Shown here piece after piece: positions 8,435-16,170 of a DNA stretch of 64,000 nucleotides. Origin of the DNA: Ardenticatenaceae bacterium (GTDB lineage: Bacteria > Chloroflexota > Anaerolineae > Promineifilales > Promineifilaceae); contig JASJCR010000048.1 of the NCBI GenBank assembly GCA_030065875.1, positions 1-64,000 of the forward strand, read 5' to 3'. A program made the position numbers and the translations under genes. Under the pieces are notes generated by a model. It was given only the letters and a program-made list of their open reading frames with translations. It did not search any database and had not been told where the DNA came from. Each line of letters starts with the position of its first letter. Within the stretch, counting starts at the first letter, position 1.

Positions 8435-9286
8435 ATGTCAAAACAAAAGGTTGCACTCGTTACCGGAGGGACCGGTGGCATCGGAAAAGAAGTCGCTCGA
8501 GGGTTATTAAAGCGCGGTATGGGCGTGGTGATTGTCGGCCGCACTGTTGAAAAAGGAGAGCGGGCCGTCAATGAGCTGAATCAATCCACTGGGAACTCAG
8601 CGATCAGATTTATCGCCGCAAATTTGTCGCTAATGCAGGAAGTAAGGCGGATCGCGGCCGATTTTCGAGCAAATCACCCGCGGCTCGATATCCTGGTGCA
8701 CAGCGCCGGAGGGATGCATATGAAGTTTGAAAAGACGGCTGAAGGAATCGAAAGCAATATCGCTTCCAGCTATTTGCACCGCTTTTTATTAACTGAGCTT
8801 TTGCTCGACATGCTTAGAGAAAACGCCCCTAGCCGGGTTATTACCATTGCCGGATCCCGGGGCAAGGGCAAGCTCGATTTGGCGCTTTTTCGAAATCCAA
8901 CCTATGGTGGTTTGCGCGCTCACGGTCAGGCACAGGCCGCCAACGATCAGTGGACGCTTGAGCTGGCCAGACGCTTAGCCGGAAGCGGCGTTGAGGTTGC
9001 CGCGCTTAATCCGGGGGCGGTTGATACCGATATCCGGCGGGAATTTCCGGGATGGATGAAGGCCATCATGAAGATGATTGTTGGTCGACAATCCCAAACG
9101 CCGGCCGAGGGTGCCGCACTGCCGCTGTGGCTGGCGACCGAGGCCGAGGATATTCACGGCAAGCTGTTTAAGACTCCGCGGAGTCAGCTTGAGGTTTCAC
9201 CAGATTTTGACCGGGCGGGGGCCCAGCTATGGGAAGAAAGTCAGCGGCTAACCCAAGATTATTTACCCCAAAATGAACGATTTTAA
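8435..9286 (+). CDS. SDR-fold protein with catalytic Tyr and Lys replaced
   Basis: A 283-residue SDR-family protein. The cofactor-binding TGGTGGIG is present near residue 10, followed by VGRTVEKG, and the HSAGG motif after beta-4. At the active site, where the upstream SDR has YGQAK, this one reads HGQAQ (about residue 165; codons CAC GGT CAG GCA CAG at 8930-8944). The proton-donating Tyr and the supporting Lys are therefore His and Gln, and the catalytic Ser region reads ITIAGSRGKG. The fold and length are intact, so it is not a decayed gene. It may be a non-catalytic NAD(P)-binding protein or use a different mechanism. It starts at an ATG preceded by GGAGAG. The gap from the MarR-linked SDR suggests its own promoter. 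Confidence 0.85.
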   Translation: MSKQKVALVTGGTGGIGKEVARGLLKRGMGVVIVGRTVEKGERAVNELNQSTGNSAIRFIAANLSLMQEVRRIAADFRANHPRLDILVHSAGGMHMKFEKTAEGIESNIASSYLHRFLLTELLLDMLRENAPSRVITIAGSRGKGKLDLALFRNPTYGGLRAHGQAQAANDQWTLELARRLAGSGVEVAALNPGAVDTDIRREFPGWMKAIMKMIVGRQSQTPAEGAALPLWLATEAEDIHGKLFKTPRSQLEVSPDFDRAGAQLWEESQRLTQDYLPQNERF

Positions 9287-9465
9287 TACCGGCTGAAAGG
9301 TTAAATTGTGTGGTGACTAAGATCATCAACAGCGCATGACCTTTGTCATTATCGGTGGATCACCGGGCTTGCTAAGCTAGTAAATGAGCGTCTCGCCTGC
9401 TCATGAATTGTCTTTGTCAGCCAGCCGGATTTGGGAATAAATACTTTTGCAAGGGATGTTTTAAA

Positions 9466-10329
9466 ATGAATACCGCAAAAAACGGGTTAGTTTACTGGCT
9501 TTCCCTGGTGATCGCTGTTTTAACAACTGCGGCCGCGTTGGGCGGCCTGTTACTTGATGATTTATATCGCGACAATTTGCTGGTTACTACGAGCTGGATC
9601 GCGAACGACTTGATTACTCTTGTTGTCGCTGTACCACTGCTTCTGCTCGGTATTTTCTGGGCCTGGCGCGGTTCAATACGAGGTTATCTGGTTCTGTTGG
9701 GTCTGGTCGACTACACCCTCTACAACTTCGCCTTTTATCAGTTTGGGGCGGCTTTCAACAAGTTCTTTATGCTCTACCCCGCAATTACCGCTTTGTCGAT
9801 TTTGGTCCTAATTTTTGGCCTGACCAGGATAGATGCCCAGGAAATTAGCCGGCAGTTCCACCGTAAAACCCCGACCAAATGGATTGCCGGATTTATGGTG
9901 TTTGTGGGGCTGAGTCTGACCAGCGTTTATTTCTCCCAATATCTCTCATTTCTTACAACGGGCGATCTGCCTCGAATCGTGACCGCCGTAGAACATCCAA
10001 CCAATGTTATCTTTGCTCTGGACCTGACCCTGGTGGTGCCCTGGCTTCTAATTGGTGGGGTATGGCTGTGGCGGGGTCGGCCGTGGGGATATATCGTGGC
10101 CACGATTGTTAACATCAAAGGAGCGGTTTACATGCTGGCCTTAAGCACCGTAACGGTTGCGGTCGTACAGGCCGGCATATCAGACAATGGGACAGAGCTG
10201 TTCATTTGGGGTGGGATTGGCGTGGGCAGCCTGATCGCCAGCCTGCTGCTGCTCGTAAATCTGAGAACCGTTAAGGCGCATGTCGTAGGAGAAAGAAAAT
10301 TCTCGATTGGGATCGAATCCGGCCGCTAA
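9466..10329 (+). CDS. Multi-pass membrane protein of unknown function
   Basis: A 287-residue integral membrane protein with about 7-8 hydrophobic segments. The start is placed at the ATG at 9466 (MNTAKNGLVYWLS), preceded by AAGGGA; an ORF extension to 9403 is unlikely. It shares layout with the next gene (10434): a first TM with VLTTAAALGGLLL, then the pattern ANDLITLVVAVPLLLLGI, compared with ANDVVNLFIGLPILLLSM in the neighbour. That marks them as diverged paralogs. Function unknown; such proteins often accompany MarR/SDR genes in Chloroflexota, which is an impression, not a search result. Confidence 0.8.
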   Translation: MNTAKNGLVYWLSLVIAVLTTAAALGGLLLDDLYRDNLLVTTSWIANDLITLVVAVPLLLLGIFWAWRGSIRGYLVLLGLVDYTLYNFAFYQFGAAFNKFFMLYPAITALSILVLIFGLTRIDAQEISRQFHRKTPTKWIAGFMVFVGLSLTSVYFSQYLSFLTTGDLPRIVTAVEHPTNVIFALDLTLVVPWLLIGGVWLWRGRPWGYIVATIVNIKGAVYMLALSTVTVAVVQAGISDNGTELFIWGGIGVGSLIASLLLLVNLRTVKAHVVGERKFSIGIESGR

Positions 10330-10367
10330 AGCCAGAGAAGCGTTATCAGAACGGTATTTAAAGGTTT

Positions 10368-10411
10368 GGTTCCCCCTGCTCGGCTGCGATTAACCGTGCA
10401 GGGGCCGAACC
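10368..10411. other. Intercistronic stem-loop
   Basis: GGTTCCCCCTGC (10368-10379) pairs with GCAGGGGCCGAACC (10398-10411) with a small bulge. There is no T-tract, so it is more likely an attenuating or stabilising stem between two paralogous membrane genes than a full terminator. Confidence 0.4.
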
Positions 10412-10433
10412 GGCCGAAAATTAGAAGGTTAAT

Positions 10434-11294
10434 ATGTTTCCATCCTTTAGCATGCGGGCGGCATTGCAAAGTATAGATCGACTGCCGCTGTTAAATAACT
10501 TGAGGTGGGCTTACCTGCTTTCAATTCCGACGGCCGTCTTCACCCTGGCCGCCTCACTCATCGGCCTGAGTTATCAAACCGAGATCTATCCGACTGAGGC
10601 GCTGCGGTTAAACTTTGTGGCCAACGATGTAGTGAATTTATTTATCGGTTTGCCGATTTTGCTGCTGTCCATGTGGCTGGCGCACCGCGGCCGGCTCATC
10701 GGGCTGCTCTGGTGGCCCGGGGCCCTGCTTTATTTACTGTATAATGCCTTGATTTATGTGTTTACCCTGCCTCTGAACTGGGTTTTCCTGCTTTCGCTAA
10801 TCGTTCTGGCATTTTCCTTATACGGCATCGCCATTCTCCTGACCAATATCGACTCGCAATTTGTGCGATTCAGGCTGACAGGCGCATTTTCTGAAAGGTT
10901 AATCGGCGGTATCTTAATCGTTTTTGGTGGGGCAATTATTTTGCGGGCGGTGGGATTATTAGGGTTGGCGATTGTCAATCAAACCACGCTGCCCGCCAGT
11001 GAAGTAGGGCTGCACATCGCCGACTTCCTCATCGCTATGGCCTGGTTGATCGGTGGCATTCTGATCTGGCGACACCGGGCGATGGGGTATGTGATGAGCA
11101 TCGGTCTTCTTTTTCAGGCCAGCATGTTAATCGTAGGGTTGATCGTCTTTTTGCTGCTGCAGCCACGTTTGGCCAACGTGCCGCTGCCTGTAACCGATCT
11201 AATCGTGATTGCGGTTTTCGGGTTGATTATTTTGGTACCGTTTTTGCTCTCGGTTCGTGGGGTAATCACCCACGATAAGGGGACGGAAACGTGA
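10434..11294 (+). CDS. Multi-pass membrane protein, paralog of upstream gene
   Basis: A 286-residue integral membrane protein with 7-8 predicted TM segments. Residues 60-85 contain FVANDVVNLFIGLPILLLSM, matching the preceding membrane protein. AAGG lies 6 bp before the start. It ends in GTGA, where the GTG of the next gene overlaps the stop codon, so translation is coupled. It heads a tight block running to 13362 together with a small membrane protein, a transglutaminase-like protein and a toroid protein. No function can be assigned. Confidence 0.8.
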   Translation: MFPSFSMRAALQSIDRLPLLNNLRWAYLLSIPTAVFTLAASLIGLSYQTEIYPTEALRLNFVANDVVNLFIGLPILLLSMWLAHRGRLIGLLWWPGALLYLLYNALIYVFTLPLNWVFLLSLIVLAFSLYGIAILLTNIDSQFVRFRLTGAFSERLIGGILIVFGGAIILRAVGLLGLAIVNQTTLPASEVGLHIADFLIAMAWLIGGILIWRHRAMGYVMSIGLLFQASMLIVGLIVFLLLQPRLANVPLPVTDLIVIAVFGLIILVPFLLSVRGVITHDKGTET

Positions 11295-11779
11295 TTACAT
11301 CCGAAAAACAAAAGACGTTGAAAAATCCTATCCTATCGCGCTGGTTAACCAGCGGTTTTTTGCTGCTTGTACCGGTGCTGATCTGGAACGCACTCTTTTT
11401 TTCTAAATTACCACCGGTTTATAACAGCGATGCTGGTGTTCCCGGCTGGCTACTGGTGGCTGAAGGAGCACTGCGTCTGGTTGTTTTTGCTTGGCCTTTA
11501 CTCTTAATCATCAGCTGGGGCAAGGGAATCAGCAAAGTTGGTCTAATTCTATACTTAACCGGCAGCCTCGTTTACTACGCAGCGTGGCTCGTTCAAATTT
11601 ATGCCCCGTCATCAGCTTTAGCCGGTTTCCCGCTGGTGGCCCTGGCCCCGGCATGGGTACCGCTGATATTTATGAGCGGCATTGGGCTGATGGCCGAATC
11701 CTGGGGATATGTTGCGGCCGTCACCCTGTTTGTTATCGCTCACGTTGGGCACAATTTGATAACCCATGGATTAATATGA
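11291..11779 (+). CDS. Small membrane protein
   Basis: A 162-residue protein with four or five hydrophobic segments (for example LTSGFLLLVPVLIWNALFF). It starts with GTG overlapping the upstream TGA by 3 bp, and its own stop overlaps the ATG of the next gene (ATGA at 11776-11779). This tight packing indicates one transcript and translational coupling. Family not recognised. Confidence 0.75.
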   Translation: MITSEKQKTLKNPILSRWLTSGFLLLVPVLIWNALFFSKLPPVYNSDAGVPGWLLVAEGALRLVVFAWPLLLIISWGKGISKVGLILYLTGSLVYYAAWLVQIYAPSSALAGFPLVALAPAWVPLIFMSGIGLMAESWGYVAAVTLFVIAHVGHNLITHGLI

Positions 11780-12390
11780 GATTCTTTAAACCGGTAGCAG
11801 GAAGTTTGGCCGCGGCCGCGTTGCTGATGATGCCCGGAGCCCTGCGTCTTTCGAATTACAAAAAGAACACCGTGAATGGGGTAACGACGCTTGACGAAGC
11901 GGTTGTTGCCTGTCAAAAAAGCGGGTTGAGCGATTGGGAACTGGTTGGTTATGCCCAGCAGCTGGTGGCCCGCAAATTTGCAACTTACTCGACACGCAAC
12001 TTATGGGATCCACCAGCCCGTGCGTTTGCCTACGGCATGGGTTATTGCACGCAGTATAACCTGGCCCTTAAACAGCTGCTGGAGGGGCTTGGGATCGAAA
12101 CCAGAGCGGTCTATTCGCGGAGAGTTAAAATCATTGATGTGCCGGACTGGACCATGGGTCATACCTGGTTGCGCGTGACTTCTGACGGCAAAACATTGGA
12201 TGTGTGCGCCGGGCGCAAAACCAATACCCCAGGACACAACCACTTTCAGCCGCTGACAGCGGTTCGACAGGGTAACGCCCTGTTTTTCTTTCTGACACAA
12301 TTGTGCATGATACCGTTTTGCGGCTTTGTCGAATGGAAAGCGTTGTTACAAGGGCGTGATCCCGGCTGGACGTTTCGGCCGAGTGCTTAA
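11776..12390 (+). CDS. Transglutaminase-like cysteine protein with N-terminal membrane anchor
   Basis: A 204-residue protein. Residues about 5-25 are hydrophobic (signal/anchor). The core carries a transglutaminase/protease-type triad: Cys in GMGYCTQYNLALKQLLEGLG near residue 90, His in MGHTWLRV near 130 and Asp in TLDVCAGR near 141. This order and spacing match transglutaminase-like superfamily domains. It probably acts on peptides or amide bonds at the membrane surface; substrate unknown. The start is the ATG at 11776, overlapping the previous stop. Extra cysteines (CQKSG, LDVCAG, LCMIPFCGF) could form disulfides if the protein is exported. Confidence 0.8.
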   Translation: MRFFKPVAGSLAAAALLMMPGALRLSNYKKNTVNGVTTLDEAVVACQKSGLSDWELVGYAQQLVARKFATYSTRNLWDPPARAFAYGMGYCTQYNLALKQLLEGLGIETRAVYSRRVKIIDVPDWTMGHTWLRVTSDGKTLDVCAGRKTNTPGHNHFQPLTAVRQGNALFFFLTQLCMIPFCGFVEWKALLQGRDPGWTFRPSA

Positions 12391-12402
12391 GGGAGAAATG
12401 TA

Positions 12403-13362
12403 ATGATCGATGAAATGGCTTTTAATTACTGGCTTCTCAGTGCAAAGACACCAACCATACGTTATTTAACCCAGACAAAAGTGCTGCAATTCGCCAAGTC
12501 GGATCCGCTGGTCAAGGCAGCAAAAGACGAGATTATGACCACCGGGCCTGTACCAGAGATATTAAAGATGCAGAGCGTAGAGGGGAACTGGCCGAATGAG
12601 CACAGCTATTACACACCTAAATATACCAGCACCCACTGGACCTTGATGTTGTTGACGGAACTTGAAGTTGACGGCCGGGACCCCGATTTTCGGCGAGGGG
12701 TTGATTTTATGCTGAACGATACATCCACCTCAGTCAAAAATCATCTGACCGCCAATAATTTCGACCTGGCCTGTTTGTGGGGCAATTTGCTTCGCTATGC
12801 GGTGCACGGCGGCCGCCTAGATGACCCGCGCACGCAGGCGATTGTCACTTTCCTGGTACGAAGCGTGCAAAACAACGGCTGTCAATGTGAGCATAACGGC
12901 GCGCTGCCCTGTGCCTGGGGTGTGGTCCGGGCGCTGTGGGGACTGGCGGGGATTCCAGCCGGTGATCGCTCACCGGCCGTGGAGCAAGCTTTGCAGCAGG
13001 GAGTTGAGTTCCTGCTCGACCGTTTTTCACTGGTTGAGGCCGATTATCCGGTAGGTGAAAAAAGCAAGATCCATCCGCTGTGGTTCCGCTTGAACTTCCC
13101 CTTGTTTTATCAGGCGGATATTTTATTTACCCTGCGCGTCCTGGCAGAGCTCGATGCCTTAGATCATCGGGGAACAGCCATGGCTCTTGACTGGCTGGAA
13201 CTGCGACGGAAGGGAAATGGCCGCTGGCGGGGCAGCAGCCCGTTTCGGCTGCGGACCTGGGATGCGTTGGGTGATCGATCGGAAACCGATCGCTGGGTAT
13301 CCCTACAGGCGGCCGCGATATTACAGCAGGCCGGCCGGCTGCAGCTGGCCGTTCCGGTTTGA
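12403..13362 (+). CDS. Prenyltransferase/squalene-cyclase-like alpha-alpha toroid protein
   Basis: A 319-residue soluble protein of helical hairpin repeats, with GNWPNEHSYYTPKYTSTHWT early on and then NNGCQCEHNGALPCAWGVVR and GRWRGSSPF. These QW-like elements (G-x-W) and the alternating helices resemble the alpha/alpha toroid of terpene cyclases and prenyltransferase beta subunits. The DxDD/DCTAE catalytic motifs are not evident, so it may be a binding or scaffold member. Databases often label such Chloroflexota proteins as terpene cyclase-like or misname them nitrogen-fixation proteins. The start is the ATG at 12403, 12 bp after the upstream stop, with GGGAGAA before it, so it is probably in the same operon. 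Confidence 0.7.
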   Translation: MIDEMAFNYWLLSAKTPTIRYLTQTKVLQFAKSDPLVKAAKDEIMTTGPVPEILKMQSVEGNWPNEHSYYTPKYTSTHWTLMLLTELEVDGRDPDFRRGVDFMLNDTSTSVKNHLTANNFDLACLWGNLLRYAVHGGRLDDPRTQAIVTFLVRSVQNNGCQCEHNGALPCAWGVVRALWGLAGIPAGDRSPAVEQALQQGVEFLLDRFSLVEADYPVGEKSKIHPLWFRLNFPLFYQADILFTLRVLAELDALDHRGTAMALDWLELRRKGNGRWRGSSPFRLRTWDALGDRSETDRWVSLQAAAILQQAGRLQLAVPV

Positions 13363-13713
13363 GCGTTGACCCCTCCCCGACGCGGGTTTAGGGGGTGGAC
13401 AGGTTGAAGTTAGTGACCAAATAGGACATGGTGGATCATGCTTGCGCCGTAAGGCCGCAGCATGCTGCGGCCGATCCATCTGCCCCTACATGGAATTTGG
13501 CGGATAAAAGTTGAATCATTTGCCATAGAGCGGAAGGTCACAGATAACGATCCCACGGCCGCAGCATGCTGCGGCCCTACAAATTTGCAATGTGGAATAA
13601 AAACAGCGCGTGAACTGACGCAAGGCGGTGGGCTCTTCGGTTAGATTTGGTAGCTGCCTGCCCCCGAACTGACGTGGGGAGGGGAGTTTGTCAGACCGTA
13701 AGAGGTATCGGTC
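13363..13713. repeat. Intergenic region with two 20-bp perfect palindromes
   Basis: GGCCGCAGCATGCTGCGGCC occurs at 13453-13472 and again at 13557-13576, 104 bp apart, each followed by CC/CG-rich sequence. A short CCCCTCCCCGACGCGGGTTT block (13370 onwards) resembles the C-rich repeats at 14777 and 21489. The region separates two convergent genes; no coding frame is convincing. Confidence 0.65.
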
Positions 13714-13715
13714 CG

Positions 13716-14714
13716 CTAAAGAAGATCCGGGGCCACCAGGACAACATTGCCGATTACCCGGCCGCTTTCCAGCAGCGCATTTGCCTCGGCCGCCTGCAGA
13801 ATGGGGAACTTCTGGTGGATGACCGGTTTGATCTGGCCAGCTTCCAGCAGGCTGAAGAGGGTGGCCCAATCCTCCATAAACATTCCCCGCTTGAAGCGAA
13901 ACATCCCCGCCCCGTAATATTTGGCTGATCGGCCGTTGGGCAGCAGATGTAACAGTGCCATCTGTCCCAAAAAGGCAAACAGACGGGCGTATCCCAGTGG
14001 GTTGGCATATCCCACCAGCACGCCACCTCGTTTTAAAACCGAAAAACCACGCTTGAGGTATTCGCCACCCATCCCGTCAAAGACCGCATTCAGACCCTTC
14101 GGCTCTTTTTGATGGATCACCTCCACAAAATCCTGCGACCGGTAATCAATGGGAGTTGCCCCATATTCAAGCAGGATGTGGTGTTTGTTTTTTGAGGCGA
14201 TGCCGTACATCGTCAGGCTGGCCAGTTGGCCAAGCTGTAGATATGCCGTGCCAATCCCGCCGCTGGCCCCGATAATCAGTATCTTGTCACCGCGGTTGAC
14301 TTTAGCGGTGCGATGGAGCGTCTGGTAGGCGACGATGTAGTTGAGAATCAGCGTGACTGCCTCGGCCGGATCAAGACCGGCCGGTACGGGAATCAGCTCC
14401 TTCTCGCGCAGATAAATCGCTTCGCCGTAGCCGCCGTAAACGGTGATTGCCGCTACCTGATCGCCTATCGCCGCCTGCTCAACATCTCGCCCCACGGCAT
14501 CCACAATGCCAACAACCGCATACCCGGGAACAAATGGTATTTTTGGCGGGAACGGGGTTTGGCCATAGCGGCTGGTTACATCTGGGGCACAAACCGGTGC
14601 GGCCAGAACCTTGACCCGCACCTCGTCGGCCGCAGGCGGGCGCCGATCGTTCTCGACGACCTGCAGCACCTCCGGCGGCCCTCTTCGGGTAACAATGATG
14701 CTTCTGTACTTCAT
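13716..14714 (-). CDS. Zinc-independent medium-chain dehydrogenase (quinone oxidoreductase-like)
   Basis: A 332-residue MDR-family oxidoreductase. The N-terminal GroES-like part includes PFVPGYAVVGIVDAVG and YGGYGEAIYL. The Rossmann part begins at ILIIGASGGIGTAYLQLG (about 145), an A/G-x-x-G-x-G/A motif for NADPH, followed by YGATPIDYRSQDF. The catalytic and structural zinc ligands of alcohol dehydrogenases are missing, as expected for quinone oxidoreductase/VAT1-like members. The start is taken at the ATG at 14714; a TTG one codon earlier is less likely. It probably reduces quinones or enones with NADPH. It is convergent with the toroid protein and stands alone. Confidence 0.9.
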   Translation of the reverse strand: MKYRSIIVTRRGPPEVLQVVENDRRPPAADEVRVKVLAAPVCAPDVTSRYGQTPFPPKIPFVPGYAVVGIVDAVGRDVEQAAIGDQVAAITVYGGYGEAIYLREKELIPVPAGLDPAEAVTLILNYIVAYQTLHRTAKVNRGDKILIIGASGGIGTAYLQLGQLASLTMYGIASKNKHHILLEYGATPIDYRSQDFVEVIHQKEPKGLNAVFDGMGGEYLKRGFSVLKRGGVLVGYANPLGYARLFAFLGQMALLHLLPNGRSAKYYGAGMFRFKRGMFMEDWATLFSLLEAGQIKPVIHQKFPILQAAEANALLESGRVIGNVVLVAPDLL

Positions 14715-14776
14715 CAAATTTTCAGTTAATATCGCCTAAAATGCTGAGAGCTTTGTTTAAGTTGGATTTTTTTACA

Positions 14777-14880
14777 TTTCCCCATCCCCCAACCCCCTTC
14801 CCCAAGGAAGGGGGCTGCTTGTTCAACGGTGGTTTATACCCTTCCTCCGATTCGGGGGAGGGGTAAGGGGAGGGGGTTGA
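14777..14880. repeat. C-rich/G-rich palindromic repeat, copy 1
   Basis: CCCCATCCCCCAACCCCCTT followed by CCCC A AGGAAGGGGGCTG, then a spacer, then CGGGGGAGGGGTAAGGGGAG: short hairpins flanked by outer C-rich and G-rich arms. A near copy is at 21489-21620. It separates the MDR gene from the following membrane-protein gene. Confidence 0.7.
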
Positions 14881-14952
14881 AAATACACAATAACTTAGCA
14901 GAGTACCGAGTGAGAATCGCTTTTCTCTATACTTTGAACTTTGTCCTGTGGG

Positions 14953-15375
14953 TTACTTGATTAGATGTGGCGGGATCGTTCGGATCTCTCTTCTCGGCCG
15001 AGCGAACATCGGACCGAGGTAGAGCAGGGCTACAATGAGACAGACGCCGATGATAATCCAGGCGTTGATCGAGAAAATATTCCAGAAAACCGCCTGATTG
15101 ACCGCCCGAAGCACCCAGAAGCCGGCAATGCCCATTCCCATTAATCGGCCGAGCCTTGAAGTGAGCAGCTCTTCCGGAAAAACAAGCGAGAGAATGGCAA
15201 AGATGCCCAATACGTAGGCGGTGTGGATGTTGAGGACCTGCATGATCGCCCAATTGTCGAGAGAAAGGGATGCCAGCGTCTGCGGCCAGTCAAATAGTTC
15301 CCAAAACGAAAGGTGAAAGATGACAAACAGGAGGTTTAAAATCCCTCCGATCTGCACGTATCTCTTTTTTTTCAT
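14953..15375 (-). CDS. Four-TM membrane protein of unknown function
   Basis: A 140-residue protein with four hydrophobic segments (GGILNLLFVIFHLSFWELF; HTAYVLGIFAILSLVF; MGIAGFWVLRAVNQAVF; INAWIIIGVCLIVALLYLG). A basic tail follows. It starts at an ATG with GGAGG eight bases upstream. Its neighbours on the same strand are another membrane protein and a CrtI-like flavoprotein. No family assignment. Confidence 0.8.
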   Translation of the reverse strand: MKKKRYVQIGGILNLLFVIFHLSFWELFDWPQTLASLSLDNWAIMQVLNIHTAYVLGIFAILSLVFPEELLTSRLGRLMGMGIAGFWVLRAVNQAVFWNIFSINAWIIIGVCLIVALLYLGPMFARPRREIRTIPPHLIK

Positions 15376-15473
15376 AGCTACCTCCTGAAAAATATGGTCC
15401 CATCAGCCCATCTCCTATCTGATGCGGTGAAGAGAGATTTTGTGGAGCCATTTGAAGAAGGGTTAGATGGGGG

Positions 15474-16034
15474 CTAGGCTGCCAACGTGATTAAACCCAA
15501 TACAGGTAGGGCCATCATTACCAAGAATACAAGTCCCATCACCCAGTTAAGCCATTTTTGCTGTGGGTGATTGACCCAATAATAGAGAATGAGAGATAGA
15601 AGCAGGGCCTGGAAAATGACCTCCGGCAGCCCTCGCAGGTGGATTTCCAGCGGAAATATTGTGTAAAGCATTCCTTCAATCGAGCCGGGCGTTGGCCCAA
15701 ATGTGTTGATGATTCCCATGATTACCAGGACGAACCACATGATCAACCAGCCATATTTTCTTTCAAAGAATTGTTCTCGGAGAAGATAAAAAACCACGCC
15801 GAATAAAACCCCGCGAATTGGCTGGAAGAGCGGCCCGGCCATCACCATCGGGTCGCTGACGGGCCGCATCATCACGTTGAGGTTGGATTCCGCAAACCAG
15901 GTCGCGTAATCGAACATCGTTGAGGCCAGAATACCCATCAGAAAATAGGTGATGCTGTGAGTAACAACGGTTTTGATTAAAGCTGCAGGAAGGGTTACTT
16001 TCACCTGATTTAGGGCCAGATTGCTATCCGTCAT
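15474..16034 (-). CDS. Membrane protein of unknown function
   Basis: A 186-residue protein. The N-terminal 30 residues carry a hydrophobic segment with LIKTVVTHSITYFLMGILAS; four more segments follow (GPLFQPIRGVLFGVVFYLL; YGWLIMWFVLVIMGIINTF; QALLLSLILYYWV; WVMGLVFLVMMALPVLGL). GAGGAG precedes the ATG. It lies about 100 bp before the smaller membrane protein on the minus strand, so the two may be co-transcribed. Unknown function. Confidence 0.8.
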   Translation of the reverse strand: MTDSNLALNQVKVTLPAALIKTVVTHSITYFLMGILASTMFDYATWFAESNLNVMMRPVSDPMVMAGPLFQPIRGVLFGVVFYLLREQFFERKYGWLIMWFVLVIMGIINTFGPTPGSIEGMLYTIFPLEIHLRGLPEVIFQALLLSLILYYWVNHPQQKWLNWVMGLVFLVMMALPVLGLITLAA

Positions 16035-16060
16035 TAAAATTCTCCTCAGATTTAGGTAAG

Positions 16061-16168
16061 TTACAAAAAGTTTTCTGAAGAATGTGTCCGCAGATTACGC
16101 AGATTTTCGCAGAGCTCCGCAGGAGCTAGAGAGAAATCTGTGAAAATTCCTGTTAATCTGTGGCTAAA
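16061..16168. repeat. CCGCAGATT-family repeat, copy 4
   Basis: GGTAAGTTACAAAAAGTTTT and the following CTGAAGAATGTGTCCGCAGA are almost identical to 61171-61221 over about 50 bp. The block GAGCTCCGCAGGAGC, a short palindrome-like element, and AATCTGTGAAAATTCC follow. This is the clearest long match between two copies. Confidence 0.75.
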
Positions 16169-16170
16169 TA

